NCBI RefSeq assembly: GCF_963082655.1
Contig: NC_081552.1
Location: 97,019,592 to 97,083,591 of the forward strand
Source: Stomoxys calcitrans
Taxonomy: Eukaryota > Arthropoda > Insecta > Diptera > Muscidae
DNA length: 64,000 bases
Direction: 5' to 3'
Of this stretch, positions 1 through 10,335 are shown piece after piece (positions within the stretch are counted from its first letter, which is position 1; the number at the start of each line of letters is the position of its first letter). The notes beneath the pieces were generated by a model. It saw nothing but the letters and a program-made list of their open reading frames with translations, was not told where the DNA came from and did no database searches. The position numbers and the translations under genes were made by a program.

Positions 1-415
1 ATATAATCCGATCTGGTATCTCGACTTCTTGAGCCTCTAGAGGTCGCAATTATTATCCGATTTGCCTGACATTTTGTACGACGGATCCTCTCTTGACCAT
101 CAACATACACGTTTATTATGATCTGAATCGGTCTATAGCCCGATAAAGCTCCCCATATAAATCGATCTCTCTATTTTACTTCTTGAGCCCCCAAAGGGCG
201 CAGTTCTTATTCGAATTGGCTGACATTTTACACAGGTCTCCAACATATAATTTAATTGTGGTCCAAACCGGACCATATCTTGATATCGCTCTAATAGCAG
301 AGCAAATCTTTTCTTATATCCTTTTTTGCCTAAGAAGAGATGCAGGGAAAAGAACTCGACAAATGCGATCCATGGTGGAGGATATATAAGATTCGGCCCG
401 GCCAAACTTAGCACC
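1..415 (+). mobile_element. DINE-1-like family A, 3' part (cut by window start)
   Basis: This is the 3' portion of a family A non-autonomous Helentron. It begins in a 153-bp monomer and runs through the conserved 3' region to the terminal hairpin near 391-407 and the tail AACTTAGCACC. The last bases fuse directly to retrotransposon sequence, so the usual CTTTTACTTGTT tail is lost. No coding capacity is expected; open frames here are repeat translations. Identification rests on the subterminal motif GGTGGAGG-TATATAAGATTCGG shared with more than twenty other copies in the window. Confidence 0.85.
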
Positions 416-790
416 GCAGCACTTCACGCATTCCGTGATCGCCCGGATCACCGCCTGCAGCTCCATATTATGATCAGACAGTCTAAAACAGATCTCAGTC
501 CCTGGGCTCTCAATGTAAACCCCCACACCCGCTCTGTCCTCTAGCTTTGATCCATCCGTATAACATGTTCTTCCAGATAGCTATACTAGGGTTCCGCCAA
601 TCGAAGACTGTGCCGATAGCAGCAGAGCCTCGCACTCGACTTCAAGGTCCACCTCAGGTATCCCATCGGAAACCTCTTCCCTTCCTTCCAGGTTTCCTAT
701 CGTCGCTTCGATTATACCGCGATGGTATTAGCTGCTCCCATCCTCAATCCATTCTCCCATCGCCTTAAGTCTCATAGCCGTAGTGCCTGC
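416..790 (-). pseudogene. Retrotransposon RNase H domain, truncated
   Basis: The minus strand encodes the beginning of an RNase H-like domain; the region around AEIRAITEC matches copy 4 at 10.6 kb. The strand DHN-LQAEIRAI holds the conserved second acidic residue (E). The following D-containing FTDS strand and the VPGHNG motif are absent because the sequence stops at the DINE junction near 415. Frames are interrupted by small indels. In the intact family this domain would degrade the RNA strand of the cDNA hybrid during target-primed reverse transcription. Confidence 0.7.
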
Positions 791-1225
791 CTCACTCTTA
801 ATCTGTATGTCAATGGGTCGGATATCTAGAATAGTCTCCAGTGCCCTAGTGGGCGTGGTCCTCATCGCTCCGCCTATGCCAAGACAACATATTCTCTCAA
901 CCTGTTATATGGTCCTTATGTTGCACTTTTTCTCCATAGCAGTACATCAAACTACTGAGGGGTAAATAATTATTGGTCTAATCACGCTCCTGTAAAGCCA
1001 GTGGACTACCCTCCGATTCAGGTCCCATTTCGAGCCTACGGCCTACACAGTGCCCAACATCTGTGAGCCTTCTCAGTACGCTCCTGAATGTGACACTTCC
1101 AATTCAGGTTCCTGTCCAAGATCAGACCTAAGTATTTGACCTTGTCAGATATCGAAATCGTCTTTTTGAGGAAACGTGTTGCATTAAATTCGCCCACCTT
1201 CGTCTTCCTCGTGAAGAGGCATATT
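790..1225 (-). pseudogene. Reverse transcriptase thumb/connection segment
   Basis: Minus-strand translation, with one or two frame changes, gives LILDRNLNWKCHIQERT, then RVVHWLYRSVIRPI, then RTTPTRALETILDI. This is the typical post-palm region of insect non-LTR reverse transcriptases. A closely similar block lies at about 19900-20310. In-frame stops are present, so the segment is non-functional. It abuts the finger segment at 1226 with the YADD palm deleted. Confidence 0.7.
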
Positions 1226-1690
1226 TCAATCTTCCTCCAATCCTCGATGCCAATGCGTACTGCCAGTGTGTACGTTTAGGCACAACTCGTGCAGGGCAGT
1301 CTCCACCGGCCTTCCCTTGACATAGGCATGCTGTTTGTATTTGAGCAGTTCGCTGGATGTCCTACTCTTCATGGTATCCACAAAACGTTCCATGGTTTTG
1401 AGTAGAAAGGGCGTAAGGCTGATGGGTCTGTAGGCCTTTGGTGTAGCAAAACTTGCTTTGCCGGGCTTGGGTATAAAAACCACCCTTGCCCCCTGCCAGG
1501 CTTTCGGAGTATAAGTCCTAGGCACGTTGTGAAATTGGCTAGATGAGTCGCTAGATATTATGTCTCTGTCAGTAGTAACGCCGGAAATATTCCATCAGGT
1601 CCGAGTGACTTAAATGGTTTGAAGCTCCTCAAGGATTACTTCACCATAAATTCCGTAATGACGAACCTTCGATCAACGTCATTATTTCAA
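1226..1690 (-). pseudogene. Reverse transcriptase finger domain fragment
   Basis: The minus strand from about 1690 to 1226 encodes the N-terminal RT motifs. They read in order SFKPFKSLGPDGIFPALLQ (a K.PGPDGI motif), YTPKAWQGARVVFIPKPGK, AYRPISLTPFLLKTMERFVD, and HAYVKGRPVETALHEL. The frame is open from 1525 to 1226, then runs into a deletion that removes motifs A to C. The 19.7-21.2 kb copy contains the same motifs plus the missing palm, which confirms the identification. Confidence 0.8.
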
Positions 1691-2766
1691 GATTCTTGTG
1701 TCTCCGTGAGTCCCTTCGTATCCTGTGTAAAATAGGTTTTCATCAAAAGCCTCAACATGTCCTCCGCTGTCTCTGCTCTCACTCCCATGTCGTTTACTAA
1801 AGATTTAGTTTGGACTTGGGCTTTTGACGCTCTGGTAATCTTATTGTATTCCTTGAGCCGTGTGTAATACATATTCCAATAAACTTCTGCTTTTTTACGA
1901 CATGCTCTGTTTAAAAGTCTGCGGACTTCTTTTCCAATATAGCGAATCTCCCCGGTCATCCAGGGTTTTTCTTGGGCTGATTTCCTTTCCCGAAGAGGAC
2001 AACTATCTTCGAAGGATCCCACCAGTGCAGTCGTAATACTGTTGACATTTTCGTCAATCTGTCCTATGCTTAGACAATCTAAATTATCTTGCCCGAGTCT
2101 TCTTCTGAGTAGCATTCCAAATTTTGTCCAGTTGGTTTTCAACCTATTCCGGAAGCTTATCAGATTCGGCGCTGGCCGTGCTATTTTAAACCTAATGTAG
2201 CGATGGTCAGAGAAAGAGTGTTCCATGGAGACCCTCCAATCTTGAACCTCATCGATTAGATTTTTTGAACATATCGTCATATCTAATACCTTCTCCATAA
2301 TCTTATTAACAAAGGTAGCATTGTTAACAATATTATATGTTATTAGGTCGTTAGTATTCAAGAATTCTGCCAGGGCTTGGCCCCAGTTGTTAATGTTGGT
2401 ACTAACCCACGAAATGTGGTTAGAGTTAGCATCGCACCCTATTAGTACCTCGTTTCCTGTCTGTTTTGCTTTCCTCACCAGCCGTTGCAGCTCCGGCGGT
2501 GTCGGAGAGGCGAAAGGCAGATAAAGTAATGGCAGGTATGCTCCACCGTCTCCCTGTCTCACCACTGTTGCATCCGACGTTGACAACTCTGGGGAAAATA
2601 TATAATTCAAATTATTATGACAAATAACGCAGGTCCTCGGCCGTGTACCAGTGTTAACATAGAATAATTGGTAGTTGATATGGTTTAGTCCAGAGACTTT
2701 GTTCCTGGTCGCCCATGGCTCCTGAATTAAGGCAATATGAATTTTGCCCTTGATGATTTTCTCCAT
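1687..2766 (-). pseudogene. ORF2 N-terminus: APE-type endonuclease plus RT linker (open, 359 codons)
   Basis: This is the longest open frame of the retrotransposons. Residues about 1-190 form an AP-endonuclease-like domain: IALIQEPW carries the catalytic Glu, GCDANSNHISW is the Asp-Asn motif, the strand VLDMTIC follows, and SFSDHRYI contains the terminal Ser-Asp-His. Residues about 200-359 are the linker typical of LOA/R1/Jockey ORF2, with EKPWMTGEI. The domain would nick target DNA for priming. The start Met lies at 2766, inside a 169-bp duplicated segment. The frame ends at 1687 by frameshift just before the RT, so the full polyprotein cannot be made. Confidence 0.85.
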
Positions 2767-3033
2767 CAGATCGTGTGTAGCAGTCTCGCTTCGGTGGAGG
2801 TTTATCTGGATTACCTCAACTATTGGTCCTCCAGTAAATGGGCATCTTGGGAGTAGGTGATGAAACTTTGTTCCGGGTCGTCCATGGTTCCTTAATTAAG
2901 GCAATATAAACATTGCCCTTGCTGATTTTCTCCATCAGAGCGTATGTAGCAGTCTCGCACCGGTGGAGGTTTATCTGGATTATCTCAATAATTGGTCCTC
3001 CAGTAAATGGGCATCTTGGGAATTGGTTATGAT
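2696..3033. repeat. 169-bp tandem duplication at the ORF1/ORF2 boundary
   Basis: Two copies of about 169 bp lie in tandem (2696-2864 and 2865-3033). Both contain the ORF2 start region: minus-strand EKI-KG followed by IALIQEPW in one copy and IALIKEPW in the other. They differ at several positions, so the duplication is not recent. The ORF-proximal copy is joined to the open endonuclease frame. The other opens toward the ORF1 repeat tail. Confidence 0.75.
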
Positions 3034-3580
3034 CTCATCGTCTGCTCCCTGTTCTTTAGACAGCATTGACTTTTCTGTCACTGTACTGCCTGATGTCATC
3101 GTTTTAGGTTCTTTGTCTAGTCTAGTCTTCCGACTCATTGTAAAGTCGGTAATGGTTCCATCGTCGGGTCCCTGTTTGTTAAGCTTTATTGGGTTTCCAT
3201 TCCCTCTACTGCATGATGTTTCAATAGGATCTTTGCCTGTCTTAGCCTTCCAAATCGTAAGTAAATGGGCTTCTTGGTCTTTGGGTTGCATTGAGACACC
3301 TGTCGCTGCGCTGCGTAATGTTTCTATATAAGGATCTTTACCTGTCCCAGTATTCCGAATCTTTAAGTGGGTGATGGGTCCATCGTCGGTTCCTGATTGT
3401 TAGGCTGTGTTGGGTCTCTCGCCACTGCATTGCTTGATATTTTAGTATTAGGATCATTGCTTCTCCTAGTCTCTCCAATATTGAGAAATTCAGTGATTTT
3501 CTCGTTGTCGACCCTCTGTTTGTTGGGCGATGTTGAGTCTCTGCACCTGCCACTGTACGGCCTGATGTCTTAAAATGAAA
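2960..3580 (-). repeat. ORF1 C-terminal coding tandem repeats (~39-40 codons)
   Basis: On the minus strand the tail of ORF1 is built of degenerate units of about 117-120 bp. They encode phrases such as KDP--ETSGS, EQG-DDGTITDF and SRKT-LDK. The same units recur at about 25080-25620 in copy 2, in a different number and order, so the tail is a variable repeat array within the family. Several units are frameshifted here. The encoded segment is polar and rich in Thr, Ser, Asp and Gly, consistent with a disordered tail. Its function is unknown. Confidence 0.65.
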
Positions 3581-4200
3581 ATTTCTGCCTATTGTAGTCT
3601 TCCCAATCTTGAAAAAGACAGCTTTGCTTCCGTAGTGCGCCATGCCTTGAGTCTTAGCCAAACTTGTCACGGAGACTTGATCAAGGCCAACCACAAAGAG
3701 AGTTCCTTCCTCCTCCTCCTCCCTGTGGAAGACCTCCCACTTCTCTGCGACCAAACCTTCGTTTTGCTTGCCCAAGAATCCCAACATGCGTTCCGTCGCA
3801 AATTTACTGCCCCATCCCTTGATGAAGAATATCGCCTTTGTGAGCTGGGGGATATCCATCTTTCTCACCAGGTTGAGCTTTGCGCCCTCCCATGGAGCGG
3901 GATCTGTTTGAGGAGTATCAATACATTCCGCTGACGCAAAACGCAGCGTAAAGATGTCCCCTCTAAACTCGCAGCTCATCATTTGTATAGGTGGACACTC
4001 TACTCTACAAAAATCCTATCGTTAACAAGTTCCTCCACTTGGGACCGATGATCTGGTGGAATCCTAACGGATGCACAGCCAATATTCATGACTGCATAAG
4101 TCAACTCATCTCTGTTATGCTTCCTTGCCACTCTGGAGTAAGGGGGCGGCTCCTTACCATTCTCAGCGACCATCTTCCCCTTCCGTGATGGCTGTGGCCT
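3580..4200 (-). pseudogene. Retrotransposon ORF1, DUF4780-like domain
   Basis: The minus-strand frame contains FRGDIFTLRFASAECIDT, WEGAKLNLVRKMDIPQLTK, FLGKQNEGLVAEKWEVFHRE and EGTLFVVGLDQVSVTSL. This pattern resembles the DUF4780 region found in insect transposon ORF1 proteins and annotated as hypothetical proteins; I recall the family by motif and could not search it. Upstream, about 4200-3985, the counterpart of the copy 2 stretch RSQVEDLVNDQIFEHV is frameshifted. The domain presumably belongs to the RNA-binding ORF1 protein of the element. Confidence 0.6.
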
Positions 4201-4440
4201 CCTATTGGAAGTGAATGAACGATTAGCGGTCCCAAAAGGGCTTAAACGAGAATCAGTACTTGGAGCCCACTGATGCGCAGAGGTCTATGACGCTGAAAGA
4301 CTGCCCATCGGCGGAAAGATGTGTCCAGCAGGCTTTTTAGAATGAATGGTTTCAAATTTACACGGCGTGTCATTTTCATTTCAACAATTAGCACTTAATA
4401 AGCCCTGTTGAAAGAGTATGTCAATAATGCCTTAAATTAA
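4200..4440. other. Unassigned 5' flank of retrotransposon copy 1
   Basis: Homology with copy 2 at 25.9-26.0 kb ends near 4200. The remaining 240 bp match nothing else in the window and show no convincing reading frame. They may be the copy's own ORF1 5' part, strongly diverged, or a separate insertion. Confidence 0.4.
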
Positions 4441-5148
4441 ATCAAGTAAAAGCGTTCTAAGTTCGGCCGGGCCGAATCTTATATACCCTCCATCATGGAT
4501 CGCATTTGTCGAGTTTTTTTCCCGGCATTTCTTCTTAGGCAAAAAAGGATATAAGAAAAGATTTGCTCTGCTATTCGAGCGATATCAAGATATGGTTCGG
4601 TTTGGACCACAATTAAATTACATGTTGGAGACCTGTGTAAAATGTCAGCCAATTCGAATAAGAATTGCGCCCTTTGGGGGCTCAAGAAGTAAAATAGAGA
4701 GATCGATTTATATGGGAGCTGTATCGGGCTATTGACAGATTCAGGCCATAATAAACACGTATGTTGATGGTCATGAGAGAATCCGTCGTACAAAATTTCA
4801 GGTAAATCGAAAAATAATTGCGACCTCTAGAGGCTCAAGAAGTCAAGATCCCAGATCGGTTTATATGGCAGCTATATCAGGTTATGAACCGATTTGAACC
4901 TTATTTGACACAGTTGTTGAAAGTCATAATAAAATACGTCATGCAAAATTTCAGCCAAATCGTATAAGAAATGCCCCTCTAGAAGTCAAGAAGTATCAAG
5001 AAGTCAAGACCCAAGATCGGTTTATATGGCAGCTATATCAGGTTATGGACCGATTTGAACCATACTTGGCACAGTTGTTGGATATCATGGCAAAACACGT
5101 CGTGCAAAATTTCATTCCAATCAGATAAGAACTGCGCACTCTGGATCA
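4441..5148 (-). mobile_element. DINE-1-like family A, 5'-truncated
   Basis: Starting with the reversed 3' end (ATCAAGTAAAAGCG, then hairpin GTTCGGCCGGGCCGAA), the copy includes the 3' unique region and about three 153-bp monomers. It breaks off near 5148, where family C sequence begins. The (GTCY)n region and the 5' terminus are absent. Confidence 0.85.
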
Positions 5149-5288
5149 TATTGGTGCTCTACTCCCAAATTTCTTTCAATTGAGCCTGATATTGCTATGA
5201 TCGGTAAATATGTCCGGGAGGGTGGTATTTTTGGGGTTGAGGTGGACCTCCATGTATCTGATTCGTGATTTCGTCTCAAATATCTTTT
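5149..5288 (+). repeat. Family C monomer fragment
   Basis: The stretch contains TGAGCCTGATATTGCTATGATCGG and the G-rich 'ggggttgaggtggacc' block typical of family C monomers. It ends where a new family C 5' terminus starts at 5289. Confidence 0.6.
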
Positions 5289-8180
5289 ACTAGCTGAATC
5301 GGGCCCGCTCCGCCTTCTTTAACTCTTTTATATCTTTTTAGGGTAAGGACACTTCGTCCTGAATGCGGATATCGAATTTATGCCATTGTAGCCTATGACG
5401 CTGAATGCGTTCGAATCCTGGCGAGAACATCGGACAAAGCAGTTGTTGGCGACTTTTGCGAGGTGCAATGCCATGCATGGTCATTTAAAACATTTCCCCC
5501 AAAGAAATGTCGCACTGCAGGACGCCGTTCGGATTCGGCTATAAAAAAAGATCCCTTATCATTGAGTTTAAACTTGAATCGGAAAGCACACATTGATGTG
5601 TGAGAAGTCTGCCCATGCTCGGTTCCTGGTGTTTTTAAAAATTAATGAGAAGTGCTTTTTAGGGAAGGGATGGCACCTCAGACATTTCGACTCGAATATA
5701 AAATAAAATCCTTTTAATTTGAGCCCCATTCTACACTGGTTAGTAAATATGAACCGTTTGGAGGGTGTTTTGGGGCTGAGGCGGCCACCGGCAATTTGCA
5801 CTGAAATTAGATATCAAATTCTTTCTTTATTCCCAACGGAAATAAAGTTCAGTTTAGGGGGGGCGTACCCCAAAACACTTGGCTCCCAAATCGGATATCA
5901 AATTCGTTTTCTACTCTCAAATACCTTTCATTTTAATCCCATATTGTCATAATGGGTCAAAAACCCTATTTGACGTATCTATAGGAGGAAAAGCGCCACC
6001 TAGCCTTGAGTGTCATATTCGTACTCTACTCCCAAATAACTTGGACGGCTAATATGACTATTTGAGGGTATTTGGGGGTGACATATTTGTAATCTACTAC
6101 CTAATATTTTTCATTTGAGTATCATATTGATATGAACTTCGAATATATCTGTTTAGAGGAGTTTTGGGGTTGGGGGCCCGCTGGGTACTTATACCCAAAT
6201 TTTAATACCATGTTCGTTTTCTGGTCTCCAATACCTTTCATTTGATACCCTTGTTGTGCCCATCGGACCACTTTCGGATATGGGTGGCGTTTTTGGGGTA
6301 AGGGGGAGGGTCTGGCTCCACCTGATATCTAAATTTATATAGGCTATGTTTCCTTCCAGACAAACGTACACAACCTATGAAAATTTTAAGAAAATCGGTT
6401 CAGCCAAATATAATATAGTCATAATGGGTCTAATGTCGTTTTTGAGGGGTGGCGTGACCCCCAATACTTCGATTGATTTTCTTTGCCATATTCGAAGTCT
6501 ACTCCCGAATACATTTCATTTGAGCCCCTTATTCACACAAACGTCCAATATGTCTCCTTGGGGGAGTTTTGGGGTTGTGGCGGCCCGATGGGTACTTAGA
6601 CTCAAATTTTAATACCATATTCGTATTTTACTCTCCAATACCTTTCATTTGATACATATATTGTCTCGATCGGTCCACTTTTGTTTTTAGGTAGTATTTT
6701 TGGCAAAAGGGGGAGGGACCGTCTCCCGTCCGATATCGAAAAATTATAAACCCCCAGAAAATTAGTCCCGAAAGTGGGTATCAATTCTTGCTCTACACCC
6801 AATTCCTTTCATTTAAACCCCACATTGACATGCTCGGTAAATATGCCCGACTTACGGGTGTTTTGGGGAGTGGGGTGGTCCCACAATCACTAAACCCTGA
6901 ATATATATCAGCAACGTGCTCTATTCTCACATAACTATATATCATTTATTTGAACCCCATATTGTAATTGGCCTCAAAATTGGATATCAGATTCTCCTTA
7001 TTGCAAAAGTCAGTAAATATGTCCGGTTTGGGGCATGGGCCTAAACACTTTAAATATTTAGTTCCACTCTCTTTAAGACCCAATTTGTCTTGGTGAGCAA
7101 ATACGTCCTATTTGGGAGTTGTTATGGTGGTGGGGCGTCACCTAGACTGTTGGTCCCTAATGTTGATATCAGATACGTGGTTTACTCCCAAATACCTTTC
7201 ATTTGAGCCCCATATTTCTATAGTCGGTAACATGGACGTCTTGGGGGGAGTTTTGGGGGATGGGAGGCCACTCAGTGAGTTGGCCTTGAAAATATATATC
7301 GGATTCGTGTTCCACTTTAAAAACCGTCTTATTTGAACCTCATATTGCAATATTCAGAAAATACTTCCTATTTGGGTGGTGTTGTGGGGTGGCCTCAATA
7401 GACACTTTCCCGAATATTGATATCAGATTCGTGCTTTACTCCCAAAGACCTTTCATTTGAGCCCCATATTGCTATGGTAGTAAATTTGTCCCCTTGGGGG
7501 GATGTTTTTGAGAGAGGTGGCCCCCTAAACACTTAGTCCCATATTTGGGTATTAGATTCGAGTTCCACACTTAAATACCTTTTATTTAAGCCCCATATTC
7601 CTTTGGTCGGTAAATAGGTCCTGTTTGGGGAAGGGGTGGAGCCCCGGAAGCTCAGTCCCACATTTGGATATTAGATTCGTATTTTATTTGAGTCCCATTT
7701 TGCCATGGTCGTTACATATGTCCGATTTAGGGGTGTGTTGGGGGCTGGGATGTTCCTCCTAGCACATGGTTCGACAAGTGGATATCAGATACGTTTTCTT
7801 ATCCTAAATACCTTTCATTTGAGTCCCATATTGTCGTGATTGGTCTAAATATGTGTTTGGTAGGTTTTAGGGTGGGGCAGCCCCCCTAGGTACACCATCC
7901 GAAATTTAAATACCAAATTTTTATTTTTAGGGTACTATATGAGAGCACACAATATTTCGCTTAAATCGCACCACCCCTCTCCGACATCTGGCGTTGCTGA
8001 AAATTAGAGTGAGGGGGAGGGTCCGCCCCCCTTCAGATATAGAAAAGTGTAGTACCCTATTTTCACCACAGGATCATTATGCACCATCTGTGAAAATTTC
8101 AAGAATATCGATTCAGCCGTTTTTGAGTCTATAAGGAACACACAAACAAACACAAATTGATTTTTATATATAAGATTTCA
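5289..8180 (+). mobile_element. Family C element, nearly full length, with internal ~128-bp monomers
   Basis: This is the longest family C copy. It opens with ACTAGCTGAATCGGGCCCGC and closes with the conserved tail: 'aatcggttcagccgttttt' style sequence at 8100-8140 and CACAAATTGATTTTTATATATAAGA at about 8152-8178. In between lie about twenty degenerate monomers of roughly 125-130 bp. Examples begin near 7195, 7324, 7449, 7578 and 7811, each with CTTTCATTTGAGCCCCATAT and a G-rich 'ttttgggg-tgg-gcggcc' block. A SINE fragment interrupts it near 5350-5640. No TIR, LTR or coding region is visible. The class is unknown and the element must be non-autonomous. Confidence 0.65.
5350..5640 (+). mobile_element. 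tRNA-derived SINE fragment
   Basis: The sequence CCTATGACGCTGAATGC is followed by GTTCGAATCCTGG (about 5409-5421), which matches a Pol III B box, and then by a body with 'gccgttcggattcggctataaaa' and 'attgatgtgtgagaagtctgccc'. A second copy at 37.1 kb has the same head and tail but lacks the middle. The A box is lost here, so the copy cannot be transcribed by Pol III from its own promoter. I recognise the body as a SINE common in higher flies, from memory and unverified. Confidence 0.6.
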
Positions 8181-8270
8181 GCCTATATTGTAATTATCGG
8201 CTTAAATTTCCATTTGGCGGGCTTTGGGGGTGGGTCGGCTTCCCTAGACATCTCACCCTAAATAAGTATA
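8181..8270 (+). repeat. Family C monomer fragment
   Basis: A single partial monomer ('cctatattgtaattatcgg', 'ggggtgggtcggc') lies between the family C tail and the next DINE 3' end. Confidence 0.55.
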
Positions 8271-9743
8271 AACAAGTAATAGCGTGCTAAGTTCGGCCGG
8301 GCCGAATCTTATATACCCTCCACCATGGATCGCATTTGTCGAGTTCTTTTCCCGGCATCTCTTCTTAGGCAAAACAAAAAAGGATATAAGAAAAAAGTTG
8401 CTCTGCTATTAAAACGATATCAAAATATGGTCCGGTTCGAATAACAATTTCAGCCAATTCGTATAAGAATTGCGCCCATTGGGGCTCACGAAGTAAAATA
8501 GAGAGATCGATTTATATGGGAGCTGTATCGGGCTATAGACCGATTCAGACCATAATAAACACGTATGTTGATGGTCGTGAGAGGATCCGTAGTACAAAAT
8601 TTCAGGCAAATCGGATAAAAATTGCGACCTCTAGAGGCTCAAGAAGTCAAGATGCCAGATCGGTTTATATGGCAGCTATATCAGGTTATGAACCGATTTG
8701 AACCTTATTTGACACAGTTGTTGAAAGTAAAAATAAAATACGTCGTGCAAAATTTCAGGCAAATTGGATAGGAATTGCACCCTCTAGAAGCTCAAGAAGT
8801 CAAATCCCCAGATCTGTTTATATGACAGCTATTAGGTTATGGACCGATTTGAACCATACTTGGCACAGTTGTTGGATATCATAACGAAATACTTCGTGCA
8901 CAAATTCATTCAAATCCGATAAGAATTGTGCCCTCTAGAGGCTCAAGAAGTCAAGACCCAAGATCGGTTTATATGGCAGCTATATCAGGTTATGAACCGA
9001 TTTGAACCATACTTGGCACAGTTGTTGGGTATCATAACAAAACACGTCGTGCGAAATTCCAATCCAATCGGATAAGAATTGCGCCCTCTAGAGGCTCAAG
9101 AAGTCAAGACCCAAGATCGGTTTATATGGCAGCTATATCAGGTTATGAACCGATTTGAACCATACTTGGCACAGTTGTTGAACGTCATAACAAAACACGT
9201 CGTGCAAAATTTCATTCTGATCGGATAAGAATTGCGCACTCTAGAGGCTCAAGAAGTCAAGACCCAAGATCGGTTTATATGGCAGCTATATCAGGTTATT
9301 TACCGATTTGAACCATACTTGACACAGTTGTTGGATATCATAACAAAACACGTCGTGCAAAATTTCATTCCAATCGGATAAGAATTGCGCACTCTAGGGG
9401 CTCTAGAAGTCAAGACCCAAGATCTGTTTATATGGCAGCTATATCAAAACATGGACCGATATGGTCCATTTACAATACCAACCGACCTACACTAATAAGA
9501 AGTATTTGTGCAAAATTTCAAGCGGCTAGCTTCACTCCTTCGGAAGTTAGCGTGCTTTCGACAGACAGACGGACGGACGGACGGACGGACGGACAGACGG
9601 ACGGACATGGCTAGATCGACATAAAATGTGACGACGATCAAGAATATATATACTTTATGGGGTCTCAGACGAATATTTCGAGTAGTTACAAACAGAATGA
9701 TGAAATTAGTATACCCCCCATCTTATGGTGGAGGGTATAAAAA
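8271..9743 (-). mobile_element. DINE-1-like family A, complete with both ends
   Basis: This full-length copy has its reversed 3' end at 8271 (AACAAGTAATAGCG plus hairpin) and its 5' end at 9743 (CCATCTTATGGTGGAGGGTATAAAAA). Monomer starts at 8965, 9118, 9271 and 9424 give an exact 153-bp period. The (GGAC)n/(GACA) tract at 9560-9606 sits 137 bp from the 5' terminus. A deletion of about 36 bp in the 3' unique region near 8440 (the 'ggagacctgtgtaaaa' stretch is missing) is shared with the copies at 26.7 and 28.4 kb. This marks them as one subfamily. Confidence 0.9.
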
Positions 9744-10212
9744 TTTCTATCGACAAATCCGGCTGAACGGCAGGACGTGACCCAGGTCCTAGACCTTTTG
9801 TTAATTCCTATATTATCCTGATCGAACTACTCGTCTTATTGAAGCATATTAAGTGGGTTAGCCGGTGCCAGACTTTATCCGAAATGTATATATCAGATTC
9901 GTGGTCAGCTCTCAAAGACTTTTTATTTTGTGAAGTTGGACACTCATGCCCGCTGTTGGGTTTTTTTTGGGTTGGAGAGGCACCGTAGGCACCTTGAAAC
10001 AAATTCTAATAACATATGCCCTGTTGAGGGGTTTATGGGGGGTGTAGGGAGCCTCAGACACCAAGGATTGATTTCTTATATCAGCTTTTTATTATACTTT
10101 TAAATACCTATCATTTGATGTCCGTATTGTTACAATCGGAGTATATGTCTTGCTAGGGGGTCTTAGGGGGTGAGGAGGCCCCTCAAACACCAAGCAATAC
10201 AGTTTTACGTCA
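9744..10212 (+). repeat. Family C monomers, diverged
   Basis: The sequence holds weak monomer signatures such as 'atatcagattcgtggtc', 'ttttttttgggttggagaggc', 'aaatacctatcatttgatg' and 'ggggtgaggaggcccc'. The first ~90 bp (9744-9830) match nothing clearly. Confidence 0.5.
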
Positions 10213-10335
10213 AACTAGCGGGGGCCCGCTCTGCTGCGCCTTCTTTTACTTTATATGGAACAAAATTATCCTTTGAATATTTATTTTCGAGAATAAAAGA
10301 GCTTTTAGTGAAATACCATGAAATATCCATGAGGG
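10213..10335 (+). mobile_element. Family C 5' end fragment
   Basis: ACTAGCGGGGGCCCGCTCTG followed by CTGCGCCTTCTTTTACTTTA is the 5' start of family C. Its reverse complement forms the end of the copy at 31.0 kb, including the following ~90 bp ('atatttattttcga'). It is cut at about 10335 by retrotransposon sequence. Confidence 0.65.

Larger units (their letters stand above)
416..4440 (-). mobile_element. LOA/I-group-like non-LTR retrotransposon copy 1, degenerate
   Basis: This is the most complete of four related retrotransposon copies. Read on the minus strand it shows an ORF1 with a DUF4780-like region (about 4200-3580), a repeat-rich ORF1 tail (3580-2960), an APE-type endonuclease (2766 downward), reverse transcriptase fragments (1690-790) and the start of RNase H (about 790-416). 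RNase H after the RT is a feature of the I/LOA group among insect non-LTR elements, so that placement is inferred from domain order. The RT palm with its YADD box is missing, RNase H is cut by a DINE 3' end, and several frames are shifted. No poly(A) or target-site duplication is visible. The 4200-4440 part does not match copy 2 and remains unassigned. Confidence 0.8.

Noticed and set aside
8965..9430. CRISPR-like direct repeats
   Set aside because: Units are contiguous 153-bp tandem monomers with no unique spacers and occur in a transposon context in eukaryotic DNA.
9432..9614. Open frames encoding Thr-Asp-Gly-Arg repeats, seen near many DINE 5' ends
   Set aside because: They are translations of the (GGAC)n/(GTCY)n microsatellite and occur on either strand according to element orientation; no independent start or coding signal.
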